In this document: one piece after another, positions 34,620 through 36,909 of the stretch
Layout: each line of letters begins with the position of its first letter
Position numbering within the stretch: position 1 is the first letter of the stretch
DNA from: an uncultured Lewinella sp.
GTDB taxonomy: Bacteria > Bacteroidota > Bacteroidia > Chitinophagales > Saprospiraceae
DNA: 36,909 bases
Direction of reading: 5' to 3'
Assembly: GCA_913057785.1 (NCBI GenBank)
Contig: CAJXPD010000085.1
Coordinates: forward strand, 1 to 36,909
Program-made: the position numbers and the translations under genes
Notes under the pieces: model-generated
Told to the model about the DNA's origin: nothing
What the model saw: only the letters and a program-made list of their open reading frames with translations
Databases searched by the model: none

Positions 34620-36539
34620 ATGGCAACAAAAAAACTAACCGTTGCACAAGCGACTATCGCTTTTCTAGAACAGCAATACGTAGAGCGTGATGGACATGCG
34701 CAGGCCTTCTTTGCTGGGTGCTTTGGCATTTTTGGCCACGGTAATGTCGCAGGCTTGGGGCAAGCTTTACAGCAGTATCCTTCCTTTCCTTATTATCAGG
34801 CTAGAAATGAACAGTCGATGGTGCATACGGCTGCTGCTTTCGCAAAAGTGAAGAATCGACTGTCAACTTTTGCTTGTACTTCCTCTATTGGGCCAGGGGC
34901 GACCAATATGGTGACAGGAGCAGCCCTGGCTACCATTAATCGCTTGCCGGTTCTTTTGCTACCTGGGGATATATTCTCTAGGCGGAATGTGGCTCCGGTC
35001 TTGCAACAGCTGGAATCCGCTATATCCCAAGATATTTCTGTTAATGACTGTTTCAAACCGGTCTCGAAATACTGGGATCGCATTAACCGGGCCGAACAAT
35101 TGATCACTTCTCTACCAGAGGCGATGCGTGTATTGACTTCACAAGCAGAGACGGGGACTGTCACCTTGGCCATGCCCCAGGATGTCCAGGCAGAGGCTTT
35201 TGAATATCCCGCCGCCCTCTTCGAGAAGCGCGTCTGGCACATTGCCCGCCCCCGACCAGATCGAAGCTTGATCCAAAAGGCTGCGGCTTGGATTCGCCAA
35301 TCGAAGCGTCCGCTGATCTTGGCCGGCGGCGGCGTGATCTATAGTGAAGCAACCGAAATACTAAAGAAGATTGTTAACCGCACCGGAATACCCGTTGCAG
35401 AAACCTTTGCTGGAAAAGGATCCTTGCGTTATGATGAGCCGGAAAACCTAGGGGCTTGCGGCGTGACCGGGACGCCAGGTGCTATCGCCGCAGCCAAGGA
35501 AGCGGATGTAATTATTGGAATTGGAACTCGATACAGTGATTTCACTACCTCTTCTAAGACGGCCTTCCAACACTCAGATGTCAAGTTCATCAATATCAAT
35601 ATAGCTGAGTTTGATGCCTACAAACACGCAGCACTGCCCATCGTCGCAGATGCCAAGGTGGCCCTAGAAGAATTGGATATGCTCTTAGGAGATTACAAAG
35701 TAGAATCGGACTATCGTACTCAAAACCGCAACTACAACACATCTTGGGATCAAAAAGTAAGTGAAATTTATTCCTTAGGCCATCAGCCGCTTAGCCAGGG
35801 TGAGGTGATTGGGGCCGTAAATGAGGGATCTGATCCGAGAGACATCATGGTTTGTGCGGCAGGTAGCATGCCGGGCGATTTGCACAAATGCTGGCGCACT
35901 AGAGACCCCAAAGGATTTCATCTAGAGTATGGCTATTCTTGCATGGGATATGAGATTGCAGGAGGATTAGGGATTAAAATGGCCGCTCCGGACCGCGAGG
36001 TGTATGTGATGGTGGGCGATGGTAGCTATTTAATGTTGGCACAGGAGATCATCACTTCTATTCAAGAAAATATAAAACTAATCATAGTCCTGCTTAATAA
36101 TCACGGTTTTGCTAGCATTGGTGGGCTTTCTCGCTCCTTGGGAACGGAAGGCTTTGGCACCCGCTATCTATACCGTGACCAAGATAAAGACTATTTGAGC
36201 GGTGATGAGATTCCGCTAGCCACCGCAAAACAGCGATACCTCCCCGTGGATTTGGCTGCTAATGCTGAGAGCCTTGGGGCCACGGTACTCCGGGCAACCG
36301 ATATCAATAGCTTGAACCAAGCCTTGGAGGCGGCGCGAAAGACGGATAAGACCACTGTGGTATATGTGGAGACAGATCGTTATCAGGGAATTGAAGGTTA
36401 TAGTTGGTGGGAAGTGCCCGTTTCTGAAGTATCAACTAAGGAAAGCGTGCAAGCAGCTTTTGAGACCTATGAAAAAGAGAAAAAAGCCCAACGCGATTAT
36501 GTGAAGCCCCCCTACTCCGGTGAGGATTGGGAAGACTAG
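34620..36539 (+). CDS. iolD: 3D-(3,5/4)-trihydroxycyclohexane-1,2-dione acylhydrolase IolD
   Basis: 639 residues from the ATG at 34620. The frame can be extended to a GTG at 34512, but that extension runs through a duplicated noncoding repeat and lacks family similarity. IolD hydrolyses the cyclic dione to 5-deoxy-D-glucuronate using thiamine diphosphate. The N-terminal Pyr domain has QARNEQSMVHTA with the ThDP-activating Glu64; a central domain holds PLILAGGGVIYSEA; the C-terminal PP domain has the ThDP motif GDGSYLMLAQE ending LLNNHGF. Length and order match IolD. It is followed by iolE after 42 bp, the correct step order. Confidence 0.95.
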   Translation: MATKKLTVAQATIAFLEQQYVERDGHAQAFFAGCFGIFGHGNVAGLGQALQQYPSFPYYQARNEQSMVHTAAAFAKVKNRLSTFACTSSIGPGATNMVTGAALATINRLPVLLLPGDIFSRRNVAPVLQQLESAISQDISVNDCFKPVSKYWDRINRAEQLITSLPEAMRVLTSQAETGTVTLAMPQDVQAEAFEYPAALFEKRVWHIARPRPDRSLIQKAAAWIRQSKRPLILAGGGVIYSEATEILKKIVNRTGIPVAETFAGKGSLRYDEPENLGACGVTGTPGAIAAAKEADVIIGIGTRYSDFTTSSKTAFQHSDVKFININIAEFDAYKHAALPIVADAKVALEELDMLLGDYKVESDYRTQNRNYNTSWDQKVSEIYSLGHQPLSQGEVIGAVNEGSDPRDIMVCAAGSMPGDLHKCWRTRDPKGFHLEYGYSCMGYEIAGGLGIKMAAPDREVYVMVGDGSYLMLAQEIITSIQENIKLIIVLLNNHGFASIGGLSRSLGTEGFGTRYLYRDQDKDYLSGDEIPLATAKQRYLPVDLAANAESLGATVLRATDINSLNQALEAARKTDKTTVVYVETDRYQGIEGYSWWEVPVSEVSTKESVQAAFETYEKEKKAQRDYVKPPYSGEDWED

Positions 36540-36581
36540 GCAAGAGCCCTTAGATAGGACGTTTTAATATATAGAGGTATC

Positions 36582-36909
36582 ATGCAAAAAGATAATGTAA
36601 GACTGGGGATAGCCCCGATCGGCTGGACCAACGATGATCTTCCTGAATTGGGCGGGGAGATTCCTTTTGAACAATGTGTTAGTGAAATGGCATTGGCCGG
36701 CTTTGCGGGTTGTGAAGTGGGCAATAAGTATCCTCGGGATACCGATGTACTCAAAAGAGCCTTGGATCTCAGGGGACTGCAGATCTGCAATCAGTGGTTT
36801 AGCTATGAACTGACGACGAAATCCCTAGAAGAAAACCGGAAAGCCTTTGAGCAACTGTTAGATTTCCTCGAGGCGATGGGGGCAAACATCATCGGTGGGG
36901 GAGAGGTAG
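36582..36909 (+). CDS. iolE: Inosose dehydratase IolE, 5' part, cut by the window edge
   Basis: The frame from the ATG at 36582 is open for 109 codons to the window end, with no stop. The reading begins MQKDNVRLGIAPIGWTNDDL, the hallmark IolE start, followed by ELGGEIPFEQCVSEMALAGF, GCEVGNKYP and ANIIGGGE, as in xylose-isomerase-like TIM-barrel dehydratases. IolE dehydrates 2-keto-myo-inositol to the trihydroxycyclohexane dione that IolD cleaves. About 190 residues, including the metal ligands of the second half, lie outside the window. It lies 42 bp after iolD and completes the iolB-C-A-G-symporter-D-E order. Confidence 0.92.
   Translation, partial: MQKDNVRLGIAPIGWTNDDLPELGGEIPFEQCVSEMALAGFAGCEVGNKYPRDTDVLKRALDLRGLQICNQWFSYELTTKSLEENRKAFEQLLDFLEAMGANIIGGGEV

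Overview
The window comes from a member of the Bacteroidota, most likely a Saprospiria/Lewinella-type bacterium (the lineage is inferred). The evidence is an adjacent SusC/SusD pair, lipoprotein and Tat leaders on carbohydrate enzymes, an AraC-type regulator with a membrane-embedded N-terminus, A/T-rich start regions without clear Shine-Dalgarno sites, and several TAnnTTTG-type -7 promoter elements typical of the phylum. No rRNA, tRNA, CRISPR array, insertion sequence or integrase is visible.

The left third (1-8 kb) is mixed chromosomal content. It has a group II PLP decarboxylase divergent from an Lrp/AsnC regulator, which overlaps an AraC-type regulator by one base. Next come a leucine-rich repeat protein with nine exact 24-residue repeats, an NHL-repeat/TPR exported protein, an L,D-transpeptidase, and a YdcZ/DUF606 transporter coupled to a small beta-rich exported protein. 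From 8 to 16.7 kb there are an S9 prolyl-oligopeptidase-family peptidase, a TonB-dependent receptor (the two separated by a perfect 18-bp-stem bidirectional terminator), a SAM methyltransferase-like protein, a PAP2 phosphatase, a Tat-exported Gfo/Idh/MocA oxidoreductase with four conserved-looking cysteines, and an Uma2-family gene broken by one in-frame TAA.

From 16.7 to 27.2 kb everything is on the minus strand and looks like a polysaccharide/glycoside utilisation locus: SusD, SusC, a 1.2-kb noncoding stretch, a second Tat-exported Gfo/Idh/MocA oxidoreductase, a lipoprotein sulfatase with HEAT-like repeats, and a DUF6807 ('PmoA-like') lipoprotein. A DUF2306 membrane protein separates it from the next block.

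From 28.3 kb to the right edge, on the plus strand, lies a myo-inositol catabolic operon: iolB, iolC, iolA/mmsA, iolG, a sodium:solute symporter, iolD, and the 5' part of iolE, which runs off the end. Together these would import inositol, oxidise it to inosose, dehydrate, hydrolyse, isomerise and phosphorylate it; the IolJ aldolase is not in the window. IolA would finish malonate-semialdehyde to acetyl-CoA.

The most interesting signal is a pair of LacI-type palindromes sharing the core CAAACGTTTG. One is in the noncoding region behind susC (22545-22558) and one is upstream of iolB (28179-28188). They suggest that the SusCD/sulfatase/oxidoreductase locus and the inositol operon answer to the same trans-acting regulator, and hence that the outer-membrane system may capture an inositol-containing or inositol-like substrate. 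A second unusual signal is a 51-bp near-perfect direct repeat between the symporter and iolD.
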